Assembly: GCA_002476625.1 (NCBI GenBank) | Contig: DLLC01000021.1 | Location: forward strand, 1-34,845 | Direction: 5' to 3' | Length of the DNA: 34,845 bases | Origin: Porphyromonadaceae bacterium UBA7572 | GTDB lineage: Bacteria; Bacteroidota; Bacteroidia; Bacteroidales; Muribaculaceae | Shown: one piece after another, positions 7,490-15,644 of the stretch | Position numbering within the stretch: position 1 is the stretch's first letter | Layout of the letters: each line of letters starts with the position of its first letter | Notes under the pieces: generated by a model | What the model was told of the DNA's origin: nothing | The model's input: only the letters and a program-made list of their open reading frames with translations | Database searches by the model: none | Position numbers and translations under genes: made by a program

Positions 7490-8266
7490 ATGGAATTACT
7501 GACGGCAGAGCAGGTCAAGGCCAAAGAAGTGGAGATTCTTGATTACATAGTGGGCGTGTGCCAGAAGCACGGCTTGCGTTACTATTTGAGTTATGGGTCG
7601 CTGTTGGGGGCAGTGCGGCACAAGGGATTTATCCCATGGGACGACGACATCGACATATCGATGCCGCGCGCCGACTATGAGCGTCTGCTAAAGGTGATGC
7701 TCCGCACTCCCGACCACAGATTCGTGGCACTCACTCCTAAGGCCAACGGCTACCCCTACCACTATGCGAAGGTGGTGGACCTGTCCACAAGGCTGGTGGA
7801 GGAGAGCCTTGACGACTTTGCCGGCAATGGACTCTGGGTGGATATTTTCCCCCTCGACGGTGTGAACACCACTGCTCCGACACTACAGAAAAGACTGGCC
7901 AAATATTTCAACTCCTGCCGTGCGTCGGCCTCATTCAAGCACTGCCCACCGGGCAACAAGCCTTGGAAATGGCGTGTGTGTAAATGGGTCGGGACACACA
8001 ATTTCGCACACTTGGTGACCTTGTGCAGCCGCATAACGCCATTTGACGGCGCAAAATATGTGGCGCACATGCCCACTGCCATCCAATACATTTTCCCTCG
8101 CCGTATCTTCGACAAGGTGGTGGAGATGGAATTTGAGGGCAAGCGCTACACCGCCCCTGCCGCCTACGATGAATATCTCACCATACTCTATGCCGACTAT
8201 ATGCAGATTCCGCCAGAGAGTCAGCGCATCAGCCACTGCGTGAAAGCCACAAATGTAGCTATTTAG
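7490..8266 (+). CDS. LicD-family phosphotransferase
   Basis: A 258-residue protein of the LicD family, a nucleotidyltransferase fold. The signature is intact: YGSLLGAVRHKGFIPWDDDI at about 35-54, with the DDDID acidic cluster that binds metal. A second cluster, GLWVDIFPLDGV, is also typical. LicD proteins transfer phosphocholine or related phospho-substituents from a CDP-activated donor onto surface glycans, or transfer sugar-phosphates. The frame is open from 7367, but that part contains the promoter; MELLTAEQVKAKEVEIL at 7490 is the natural start. The next gene, 125 bases on, encodes a LicC-like nucleotidyltransferase that would make the activated donor, so the two probably act in sequence. 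No signal peptide; expected at the inner face of the membrane. Confidence 0.88.
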   Translation: MELLTAEQVKAKEVEILDYIVGVCQKHGLRYYLSYGSLLGAVRHKGFIPWDDDIDISMPRADYERLLKVMLRTPDHRFVALTPKANGYPYHYAKVVDLSTRLVEESLDDFAGNGLWVDIFPLDGVNTTAPTLQKRLAKYFNSCRASASFKHCPPGNKPWKWRVCKWVGTHNFAHLVTLCSRITPFDGAKYVAHMPTAIQYIFPRRIFDKVVEMEFEGKRYTAPAAYDEYLTILYADYMQIPPESQRISHCVKATNVAI

Positions 8267-8353
8267 GCGGAATAACGCATTGAATCCTCGACATGGACAT
8301 GGCCGTGGGGCATTAAGGAGGCTTCAGCACCGCAGGGTATGGGATATTTTTTG

Positions 8354-8361
8354 TAACTTTG
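8354..8361 (+). promoter_or_regulatory. -7 element upstream of the LicC/CobD-like fusion gene
   Basis: TAACTTTG preceded by TTTTTTG, 30 bases before the ATG at 8392. No TTTG is seen at the right spacing upstream. It would start transcription of the three overlapping genes 8392-12190. Confidence 0.6.
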
Positions 8362-8391
8362 TTTTTTGGAAAAAATTAAATCTCTTGAACT

Positions 8392-10218
8392 ATGCAAGCT
8401 ATCATTCTTGCCGCCGGCATGGGCAAGCGCCTCGGCGAATACACAAAGTGTAACACAAAGTGCATGGTGGAGGTGAACGGCACAAAACTCATCGACCGCA
8501 CCCTCGACCAGCTTTCGCGTCTTGGCCTCTCGCGTGTGGTGATTGTCGTGGGCTATGAGGGACAGAAGTTGATGGACTATTTAGGCCATGAGCACCGTGG
8601 ACTGAAAATAGAGTATGTGAACAATCCCGTATATGAGCGGACCAACAATATCTACTCTCTCGCACTGGCGAAAGAACAGCTGCAGGCCGACGACACGCTG
8701 CTGATTGAGAGTGACCTGATATTCGACGAGTCGATGCTGTCGATGCTGATCGAAAATCCTTTCCCCAACCTTGCTCTCGTGGCGAAGTACGAGACTTGGA
8801 TGGACGGAACAATGGTGTGTGTAGACGACGACAACAATATTGTGAACTTTGTGACCAAGGCTGCGTTCAATTACCACAATGTGGAGCAGTACTACAAGAC
8901 GGTGAACATCTACAAGTTCTCTAAGGAGTTCTCCCGAACGAAGTATGTTCCGTTTCTCGAGGCTTACTGCAAGGCTGTGGGCAACAATGAATACTATGAG
9001 AATGTGCTCCGCATTATCTCTTTCCTCAACAGTCAAGACCTGAAGGCACTGCCGATAGGAAATGAGAAGTGGTATGAAATCGACGACAAGCAAGACCTCG
9101 ACATCGCTGAGGCCCTCTTCGCCGACGAGAAGGACATTCTCCGTAAGTATTATGGCCGTTTTGGCGGGTTCTGGCGGTTTCCGAAGATGCTCGACTTCTG
9201 CTATTTGGTGAACCCGTATTTCAACGAGTCGCGCATCATCGACGAGATGGAGGCCAACTTCCGCACGCTCGTGGCGGAATACCCCTCGGGCATGAAGGTG
9301 AACACACTGCTGGCCAGCAAGTGCTGGGGCGTGAAAGAGGACTATATCATCCCTGGCAATGGCGCGGCCGAGCTTATCAAGACATTGATGGAAATGCTGC
9401 CCGGCACGCTCGGTGTGACGCGCCCCACCTTTGAGGAATACCCCAACAGACGCGACAAGTCAAGCTTGGTGACGTTTGTGCCTCAAAATGCCGACTATCG
9501 CTACTCTGCCGACGATTTGGTGACTTTCTTCGGACAGAACCATGCCGACAACCTTGTGCTTATCAACCCCGACAACCCCTCGGGCAATTTCATACCCAAA
9601 GACGATGTAATCCGGCTGGCCGACTGGTGCGAGACGGTGGGCACGCGTCTGATTGTGGACGAGAGCTTCGTTGACTTCAGCGAGGGCTATCTTCACAACA
9701 CGCTCCTGCACGATCACATTCTTGAGGCTCATCCCCACATGATGGTGATGAAAAGCATCTCGAAGAGCTATGGCGTGCCAGGGCTTCGCTTGGGCATCCT
9801 TTGCTCTGCCGACACCGCCATCATCAGCCGCTTGAAGAAGGAGGTGAGCATCTGGAACATCAATTCCTTTGCCGAATTCTTTATGCAGATATTCACGAAA
9901 TACGACAAGGAGTATATGAAGGCATGCGACAGGTTCATAGCCGAGCGGCGCGACTTTGAAGACCGCCTGCGCGAGGTGAAATTTTTGCGTGTGATGCCTT
10001 CCCAGGCCAATTATTTCCTGTGCGAGATTCTGCCGCCATACAATGCCACAGCACTGGTGCTGAAGATGCTCAAGCGATATAATATCCTCACGCGTGACTG
10101 CTCCACCAAAGAAGGATTTGACGGCAGGCAGTATATGCGCATAGCTGTGCGCAACCATACCGACAACGCACGCCTCATAGCAGCCTTTAAAGAGATAGAG
10201 AAAGGGACACAAGAATGA
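8392..10218 (+). CDS. Bifunctional LicC-like nucleotidyltransferase / CobD-HisC-like PLP enzyme
   Basis: A 608-residue fusion. Residues 1 to about 245 are a sugar-nucleotidyltransferase-type domain close to LicC: LAAGMGKRL (6-14), an NNIYSLALAKE segment, the metal Asp in IESDLIF (D108) and a second Asp cluster in YEIDDKQDLD (about 228-236). It probably makes a CDP-linked small alcohol or amine. Residues about 260-605 are a fold-type I PLP domain resembling threonine-phosphate decarboxylase CobD and HisC: PGNGAAELI (321-329), INPDNPSG (N397 region), IVDESFVDF (D423) and SISKSYGVPGLRLG with Schiff-base Lys458 and Arg466. One chain would thus modify a phosphorylated amino compound and activate a phospho-alcohol. 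A phosphoserine- or phosphothreonine-like substrate is my inference by analogy with CobD. The 3' end overlaps the next gene (ATGA). Confidence 0.85.
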   Translation: MQAIILAAGMGKRLGEYTKCNTKCMVEVNGTKLIDRTLDQLSRLGLSRVVIVVGYEGQKLMDYLGHEHRGLKIEYVNNPVYERTNNIYSLALAKEQLQADDTLLIESDLIFDESMLSMLIENPFPNLALVAKYETWMDGTMVCVDDDNNIVNFVTKAAFNYHNVEQYYKTVNIYKFSKEFSRTKYVPFLEAYCKAVGNNEYYENVLRIISFLNSQDLKALPIGNEKWYEIDDKQDLDIAEALFADEKDILRKYYGRFGGFWRFPKMLDFCYLVNPYFNESRIIDEMEANFRTLVAEYPSGMKVNTLLASKCWGVKEDYIIPGNGAAELIKTLMEMLPGTLGVTRPTFEEYPNRRDKSSLVTFVPQNADYRYSADDLVTFFGQNHADNLVLINPDNPSGNFIPKDDVIRLADWCETVGTRLIVDESFVDFSEGYLHNTLLHDHILEAHPHMMVMKSISKSYGVPGLRLGILCSADTAIISRLKKEVSIWNINSFAEFFMQIFTKYDKEYMKACDRFIAERRDFEDRLREVKFLRVMPSQANYFLCEILPPYNATALVLKMLKRYNILTRDCSTKEGFDGRQYMRIAVRNHTDNARLIAAFKEIEKGTQE

Positions 10219-11228
10219 GAATATGTATCTGTGGCGGTGGGGCGCTTGGGCATGTGTGCGCTGGCGTACTCTCCACGCATAAAGGCGTGGAGGTGAATAT
10301 GCTTTCAGGAAAGCCAGAGCGGTGGTGTCACGACATAAAAGTGACCGATATAAATGGGAAAGTGTATAACGGTCGAATAGCTAAAGCCTCGGCCGATCCC
10401 GCCGAGGTGGTGGCGGGCTGCGATATCGTGTTGCTGTGTTTGCCTGGTTTCATAATTGCCAGCACCCTTGAGCGCATTAAGCCCTTTGTGGGTGAGGCTG
10501 TGGTCGGATCCATTGTGTCGAGCACGGGCTTCTTTTTTGAGGCACACCGCATTTTGGGCACTGGAGCCCGCCTGTTCGGCTTTCAGCGCACACCATTTAT
10601 CGCCAGGGTGGAGCAGTATGGAAGTTCTGCCCACCTGCTTGGATACAAGCCAAAGGTGTATGTGGCAGTGGAGAATGTGTCTGCACGCGAGCAGTTCCGT
10701 CTGCTGGTGCAGCGCCTCTGGCTCACGCCCACGCAGCTGCTCGACAACTTCTACCAGGCTGCGCTCACCAACAGCAACCCCATTCTCCACACCGGCAGGC
10801 TCTACACCATGTTCTGCGGAAGGGAGAATGAAGTCTTCGACCACAATATCCTCTTCTACAAGGAGTGGACCGACGAGGCCTCGCAAATGCTCATAGATAT
10901 GGATGCAGAATTCTTTACCCTGCTCCACCATCTGGGGGTGGGCGGAATCCCCACGCTGCTCGACTATTATGAGAGCCACGACGCTGCGTCGCTGACAAAG
11001 AAAATATCAGGAATCACAGCCTTTCAGACCATCCTGTCGCCTATGAAAGAGGTCAATGGCGGATGGATTGTGGATTTTGGTAGCCGCTACTTCACAGAGG
11101 ATTTCCCTTACGGGCTGGCGTTTATTAAGCGCCTTTGCGACGCACACTCTTTAGCCGCCCCACACATCGACAGGGTGATGGCCTGGGGGATGGCGCAGAT
11201 TTCTGACCATAAAGCAGAGCAGAGATGA
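10215..11228 (+). CDS. NAD(P)-dependent opine (octopine/nopaline) dehydrogenase family protein
   Basis: A 337-residue protein. The N-terminus is a Rossmann fold with glycine-rich CGGGALGHVCAG (about 6-17) and a further strand IVLLCLPGFI. The C-terminal half resembles the octopine dehydrogenase domain: NFYQAALTNSNPILHTGRLY, with a His at 192 at the place of the catalytic His of the family. Such enzymes reductively join an amino group to a 2-oxo acid such as pyruvate, giving N-(carboxyalkyl) amino compounds. The start codon overlaps the stop of the fusion gene (ATGA) and its own stop overlaps the start of the GT2 gene, so the three are translationally coupled. It is likely part of making an unusual glycan substituent. 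The substrate is unknown. Confidence 0.85.
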   Translation: MRICICGGGALGHVCAGVLSTHKGVEVNMLSGKPERWCHDIKVTDINGKVYNGRIAKASADPAEVVAGCDIVLLCLPGFIIASTLERIKPFVGEAVVGSIVSSTGFFFEAHRILGTGARLFGFQRTPFIARVEQYGSSAHLLGYKPKVYVAVENVSAREQFRLLVQRLWLTPTQLLDNFYQAALTNSNPILHTGRLYTMFCGRENEVFDHNILFYKEWTDEASQMLIDMDAEFFTLLHHLGVGGIPTLLDYYESHDAASLTKKISGITAFQTILSPMKEVNGGWIVDFGSRYFTEDFPYGLAFIKRLCDAHSLAAPHIDRVMAWGMAQISDHKAEQR

Positions 11229-12190
11229 TGAAGGTGTCGATACTGGTGCCAGTCTATGGCGTGGAAAAATACATTGAGAAGTGCGCAGTGTCGCTTTTCG
11301 AGCAGTCGTATGACAATATTGAATACATATTTGTGGACGACTGCTCTCCCGACCACAGCATAGCGGTGCTGCGTGCCGCAATGGCGCGCTACCCGCATCG
11401 GCAAGGGCAGGTGCGCATCATCAGCCACAGCACAAACCGTGGCCTTGGTGCTGCACGGCACACCGCCACCGAGGCTGCCACCGGTGAACTGGTGATGCAC
11501 GTGGACAGCGACGACTACCTTATGCCACAGGCTGTGGAGCTTCTGTGCCGGAAAATGGAAGAGACCCGCGCTGATGTGGTGGATGGTGGATATGTGACGG
11601 TGACTGGCGGTGTGGAGAGCGCCGTCATCAAGCCTTTCCATGGCAAGAAGGAGACGTATTTGAAATTGATGCTTTGCCAGAACATTGTGTTTAACCGAAT
11701 TTGGGGCCGTCTCTATCGCCGCGCTCTTTTCACTGCAGGTGGCATCAACTCCGTGGAGGGTATCAATTATGGCGAGGACTATGTGGTGGTGCCACGGCTC
11801 GTTCTTGAAGCGCGCAGGGCATATGTTGATGAGGCAGTGTATGCCTATCGCGACGACAACGCTTCATCATACACGCACAGCATCAACGAGAAGCACAACC
11901 GCTCGCTTTACCGCGCACATGCCATTGTGAATGATTATTTCTCTGCTCACGATCTTCGTGGCACCTACCGCACGGCACTGCAAATGGCTTTGCTCGCCAT
12001 GGTGCGCCACGCACGCCGCTACGAGGGCGATTTTCACAACCTTGATGAACTATGCCCGATTAAAGTGAAAGGACTGATACCAAGGATGTGTGGCGCCATA
12101 TTGCGCTCACGCCACATCCCATTCTCCGTGGCCAACACCATTTACCTCACCGTTCGCCGTCTGTACAAAGAGTGCCTGCTGCACGTGTAG
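11225..12190 (+). CDS. Family 2 (GT-A) glycosyltransferase
   Basis: A 321-residue GT2 enzyme with the standard N-terminal fold: VSILVPVYGVEKYIEKC, then YIFVDDCSPD (D38, D39), TNRGLGAARHTA and the metal/nucleotide DxD-type motif HVDSDDYL (D94, D96, D97). The C-terminal third has no membrane helix strong enough to call. It should transfer a sugar from a nucleotide donor during assembly of a surface polysaccharide. The ATG at 11225 overlaps the stop of the dehydrogenase gene; a second ATG at 11228 is equally possible. It is the last gene of the coupled run; the flippase gene faces it 48 bases downstream. Confidence 0.9.
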   Translation: MMKVSILVPVYGVEKYIEKCAVSLFEQSYDNIEYIFVDDCSPDHSIAVLRAAMARYPHRQGQVRIISHSTNRGLGAARHTATEAATGELVMHVDSDDYLMPQAVELLCRKMEETRADVVDGGYVTVTGGVESAVIKPFHGKKETYLKLMLCQNIVFNRIWGRLYRRALFTAGGINSVEGINYGEDYVVVPRLVLEARRAYVDEAVYAYRDDNASSYTHSINEKHNRSLYRAHAIVNDYFSAHDLRGTYRTALQMALLAMVRHARRYEGDFHNLDELCPIKVKGLIPRMCGAILRSRHIPFSVANTIYLTVRRLYKECLLHV

Positions 12191-12238
12191 TGCCGCAAAG
12201 CCCCGTGCGGTGAACGAAAGGTCAATCAGTAAATTTCT

Positions 12239-13678
12239 TTACACATTCTTCTTCTTTAGGTAGGCGAGACACTCGTTGAGGATTTCTGGCTTGAAAAGTC
12301 TCATCGTGCCCACATAAAGCGCAGCGGCTATCGCTATGCGTGCAATCAGCACCACCACTCGGCTTGAAATCCAGCAGGTGCAGAGGTAGGTGGCCGCCAT
12401 CACGCATGCCGAAATGAGCAGAAATGGCATCACATCGAGCAAGGTGTGGCGCAGTCGTAGTCCGATCAGCCGCCTTGCCACAGCCTGCCATGCCAGCAGC
12501 CACAGAATGATGAATGCGGAATAGGCCATCACCATCACTGTGAGCCCCAAAGGCTTAAACATGAAAATTATCACCACCTGAAGCACGATTTGAGCCACAT
12601 TGCACCACAGGTAAAGATCACTCCTTCCGCTGCTGATGGCCAAATTCTGATACATCGTGTAGAAGGGCACAAACGCCCCCGACACACACAGAATGCGCAG
12701 CAGCGGCACGCTGCCCACCCATTCATCGCCTATTGTGCACAGGATAAACTCCTCTGCCACCAGTGCGAGGCCAAACATGAGCGGGAACGACATGAATGCG
12801 GTGAAGCGCATCATCTTCCTGTACACGCGGCAGCGGCGCTCGCGCTCATCGCCAGCGGCCACAAGCACCGTCTGCACCACTTGCCATAGCGTGTTGGCCA
12901 CGAAAGAGTTGGCCATAGTGTTCCACTTATAGGCTTGTGTAAAATTTCCCACCTGCTTAATGGAGAAATAGCGTCCGAAAATGAATGTGAGAATGTTGCT
13001 GCTCAGTGTGTTGATGATATTGGTGAAGAGGATTTTCACGCTGAAGCCAAACATGCGCCGAACCGGGCCGAAGTCAATGTTTAGCGTAGGCCGCCATTTC
13101 ACCACATAGTAGCGGCCAATGTTGAGAATGGTGATGTAGATGATTTGCTGCCACGCCAGGCTCCAGTAGGAATAGCCGTGAAAGGCAAGTGTGATTCCCG
13201 ATACGCCCGACAGTGCCAGTGCCAGGCAGTTGATCAGCGCCTGCTGGCGGTTCATCAGGTTCTTGTTCATATAGGCGGCATGGGCAATGCCGAACGAGGA
13301 AATCACAAACCCCAAGAACACAAATCTTGACAGGCTCACCAGTGCAGGCTGGTGAAAGAAACTGGCGATGAGTGGCGCGCAGCAGAACAGCACGCCATAA
13401 ATAATGACGCTGGCAATGATATTGAACCAGAACACCGAGTTGTAGTCGCGCGCCGTGGGATTTTTCAGATTGATAAGCGCTTGTGTGAAGCCACTGCTCT
13501 GCAGGTTGCCGGCAATGAGCGTGAAAATGGTGAGCACCCCCACCAGGCCATATTCGCCAGGGGTGAGCAGTCGGCCCAGGAATATGCCTATAAGCAGGTT
13601 CAGCACCTGCATGGTGCCATTGTTCATAGCGCTCCAAAACAGGTTCTTTGCAGTTTTGTCTTTCAGAGAGTCTGCCAT
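12239..13678 (-). CDS. Wzx/WzxC-type oligosaccharide flippase (MOP superfamily)
   Basis: A 479-residue integral membrane protein with about 12-14 hydrophobic segments. The N-terminus is typical of the polysaccharide-export branch: AKNLFWSAMNNGTMQVLNLL then IGIFLGRLLTPGEYGLVGVL. It should move lipid-linked glycan units across the inner membrane. It is convergent with the glycosyltransferase gene, so it is on its own transcript although functionally in the same glycan module. Start at the ATG preceded by a 5' leader with TAACTTTG at 13722-13729. Confidence 0.92.
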   Translation of the reverse strand: MADSLKDKTAKNLFWSAMNNGTMQVLNLLIGIFLGRLLTPGEYGLVGVLTIFTLIAGNLQSSGFTQALINLKNPTARDYNSVFWFNIIASVIIYGVLFCCAPLIASFFHQPALVSLSRFVFLGFVISSFGIAHAAYMNKNLMNRQQALINCLALALSGVSGITLAFHGYSYWSLAWQQIIYITILNIGRYYVVKWRPTLNIDFGPVRRMFGFSVKILFTNIINTLSSNILTFIFGRYFSIKQVGNFTQAYKWNTMANSFVANTLWQVVQTVLVAAGDERERRCRVYRKMMRFTAFMSFPLMFGLALVAEEFILCTIGDEWVGSVPLLRILCVSGAFVPFYTMYQNLAISSGRSDLYLWCNVAQIVLQVVIIFMFKPLGLTVMVMAYSAFIILWLLAWQAVARRLIGLRLRHTLLDVMPFLLISACVMAATYLCTCWISSRVVVLIARIAIAAALYVGTMRLFKPEILNECLAYLKKKNV

Positions 13679-13721
13679 AGTTCATCGCATTGCAGGGCCA
13701 GCCACATGGCCGCCCACACTG

Positions 13722-13729
13722 CAAAGTTA
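13722..13729 (-). promoter_or_regulatory. -7 element of the flippase gene
   Basis: TAACTTTG on the minus strand, preceded by TTTTTTTG, the same extended string seen before the LicD and fusion genes. It lies about 44 bases before the ATG. The -33 element is weak. Confidence 0.65.
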
Positions 13730-14005
13730 CAAAAAAATACCGGAGCACACACTCAGACTGTGATTTGTGGGGAAATGTTTGTGACCTTTTCCCATCAGTG
13801 GCTACTGATGGCGTGGTCTGCGGCAACTGGACACCTTGGGCTGACGCAGCTAACACCACTTATTTTACTACTGTGCGTTCCTCTGCTGCCGAGTCGCCAT
13901 CGCTTCATAGGCAGTGGTGTGGTTTTTTAGAGCTGAAAAATAAACTGTAAAAAAATAGTTCCGCGGTTAATTATTCTTTTAAAAGCTAATATCCTATATT
14001 AATGT
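13730..14005. other. Intergenic region without a recognised gene
   Basis: Between the divergent flippase and metY promoters. It contains an 8-bp inverted repeat CCATCAGT-GGCT-ACTGATGG (13792-13811) with no T run, and an AT-rich end. A short open frame crosses it on the plus strand (to about 13950), but it overlaps the flippase leader and matches no family I know. I see no riboswitch, RNA gene or further coding signal. Confidence 0.5.
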
Positions 14006-14036
14006 TTTGTGGTATTCTGAAATATTAGTAATTTTG
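14006..14036 (+). promoter_or_regulatory. Promoter of metY
   Basis: TTTG (14006-14009), 19 bases, TAATTTTG (14029-14036). An exact consensus fit, starting transcription about 24 bases before the ATG. This leaves no room for a leader riboswitch. Confidence 0.85.
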
Positions 14037-14065
14037 CATCGTGGTTATTAAATTTAGAATTAACG

Positions 14066-15346
14066 ATGAAAAAAGCTACAGAATGTGTACAAGCCGGCTG
14101 GACGCCATCGAATGGCGAGCCACGCGAATTGCCAATTTACCAGTCCACAACCTTTAAATACAGCAGCTCAGAGCAGATGGCGCGCCTGTTCGACCTGAAG
14201 GACACGGGCTACTTCTACTCTCGCCTCCAGAACCCCACCTGTGATGCCGTGGCGGCTAAAATAGCCGCGCTGGAGGGCGGCGGCTCGGCCATGCTCACCT
14301 CAAGCGGGCAGGCTGCCATATTCTACGCGGTGTTTAATATATGCGAGGCAGGCGGACATATCCTGTCGGCGTGCAACATTTATGGCGGTGCCTACAACCT
14401 GTTTGGCGTGACCATGAAGAAGATGGGTGTGGAATGTACCTTTTTCGACCCCGACCTACTCTCCGACGACGAGGTGCGAGCGTTGATCCAGCCCAACACC
14501 AAACTGATTTACGGCGAAACTATTTCTAACCCCGGTGGTGCGGTGTTCGATATTGAGCGCTTTGCCAAAATAGCCCACGAGGCGGGTGTGCCGCTCATCG
14601 TGGACAATACGTTTGCCACGCCTATTAATTGCCGCCCGATAGAGTGGGGCGCCGACATCGTGGTGCACTCCACCACCAAATATATGGACGGCCATGCCTC
14701 ATGCGTGGGTGGAGCCATCGTGGACAGCGGACGCTTCAACTGGCTGGCGCATGCCCAGAAGTTTCCCGGCCTGTGCACGCCCGACGAGAGCTATCACGGG
14801 CTGACCTATGCGAAGGACTTCGGCAAAAACGCCTACATCACCAAGGCCACCGCCCAGCTGATGCGCGACCTCGGCAGCACCCAGAGTCCACAAGACGCCT
14901 ATATTCTCAACATAGGTTTGGAGAGCCTACATGTGCGCATGCGTCAGCATTGCCGCAATGCGCTCGCGGTGGCCCAGTGGCTGGAGACACGGCCAGAGGT
15001 GGGCTGGGTGAATTTCGCGGGGCTTCCGTCGAGCAAGTACCACGACCTCTATCAGAAATACTTGCCGAATGGGGGCTGTGGCGTGATTTCGTTTGGCTTG
15101 AAAGGCACGCGGGAAGATGCCGTCAAGTTTATGGACTCGCTTAAATTAGTGAGCATAGTGACCCACGTGGCCGACGCAAAGACCTGCGTGCTCAATCCTG
15201 CCAGCCACACTCACCGCCAGCTCACCGACGAGCAGCTGCGCAAGGCGGGCATTGCGCCCGACCTTATCCGCCTGTCGGTTGGCCTTGAAGACTCAGCCGA
15301 CATCATAGCCGATCTCACACAGGCTCTACAAAAAATAAAGGAATAA
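14066..15346 (+). CDS. metY: O-acetylhomoserine sulfhydrylase (MetY-type Cys/Met metabolism PLP enzyme)
   Basis: A 426-residue soluble PLP enzyme of the Cys/Met-metabolism family. Key segments: PIYQSTTFKY, YSRLQNPTCDAVAAKIAALE (the tyrosine/arginine pair contacting the PLP phosphate of the neighbouring subunit), SSGQAAIFYAVF, IVDNTFATP (D180) and VVHSTTKYMDGH with Schiff-base Lys205. The length and the long DGH-GG segment favour the O-acetylhomoserine aminocarboxypropyltransferase branch (sulfide plus O-acetylhomoserine to homocysteine) over cystathionine gamma-synthase. It is a single-gene unit with its own promoter and terminator. Confidence 0.9.
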   Translation: MKKATECVQAGWTPSNGEPRELPIYQSTTFKYSSSEQMARLFDLKDTGYFYSRLQNPTCDAVAAKIAALEGGGSAMLTSSGQAAIFYAVFNICEAGGHILSACNIYGGAYNLFGVTMKKMGVECTFFDPDLLSDDEVRALIQPNTKLIYGETISNPGGAVFDIERFAKIAHEAGVPLIVDNTFATPINCRPIEWGADIVVHSTTKYMDGHASCVGGAIVDSGRFNWLAHAQKFPGLCTPDESYHGLTYAKDFGKNAYITKATAQLMRDLGSTQSPQDAYILNIGLESLHVRMRQHCRNALAVAQWLETRPEVGWVNFAGLPSSKYHDLYQKYLPNGGCGVISFGLKGTREDAVKFMDSLKLVSIVTHVADAKTCVLNPASHTHRQLTDEQLRKAGIAPDLIRLSVGLEDSADIIADLTQALQKIKE

Positions 15347-15408
15347 AAGCCTTTGAAAAAACTTCTTGAAATTTCAAGGTTCTCATCATAGCCAGCAAAA
15401 AAGGAAGG

Positions 15409-15448
15409 ATAACTTGAGCATCACTTGGCGCTCAAGTTATTTTTATTT
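15409..15448 (+). terminator. Terminator of metY
   Basis: The stem ATAACTTGAGC (15409-15419) / GCTCAAGTTAT (15430-15440), 11 bp, is followed by TTTTATTT. A separate 14-base palindrome CTTGAAATTTCAAG lies at 15365-15378. Confidence 0.85.
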
Positions 15449-15495
15449 TAAAATTACAAATTCTTCAATTACAGCAGGAATTTCCCAAAAGTAAG

Positions 15496-15527
15496 TTTGC
15501 ATATATCAATAAAAATTACGAATTTTG
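15496..15527 (+). promoter_or_regulatory. Probable promoter of the 15645 surface-protein gene
   Basis: TTTG (15496-15499), 20 bases, GAATTTTG (15520-15527). The first base of the -7 element departs from TAnnTTTG. It gives a leader of about 110 bases. Confidence 0.5.
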
Positions 15528-15644
15528 AAAAATATATGCGAGCATGCTGCATCTCCGTTTGCAACGCAAGCAAAAAGCACTCTTAAATCTGCACAGAGTT
15601 TTGAGAATTCATTCTATTTTTTATATCAAACAATTCAACTATTT

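Noticed and set aside
13074..13859. Long minus-strand frame overlapping the flippase gene
   Set aside because: An overlapping frame of the real Wzx-type gene; its translation shows no membrane or family pattern.
13780..14065. Possible SAM-type riboswitch upstream of metY
   Set aside because: The consensus promoter at 14006-14036 leaves a leader of only about 24 bases, and no riboswitch core is visible.
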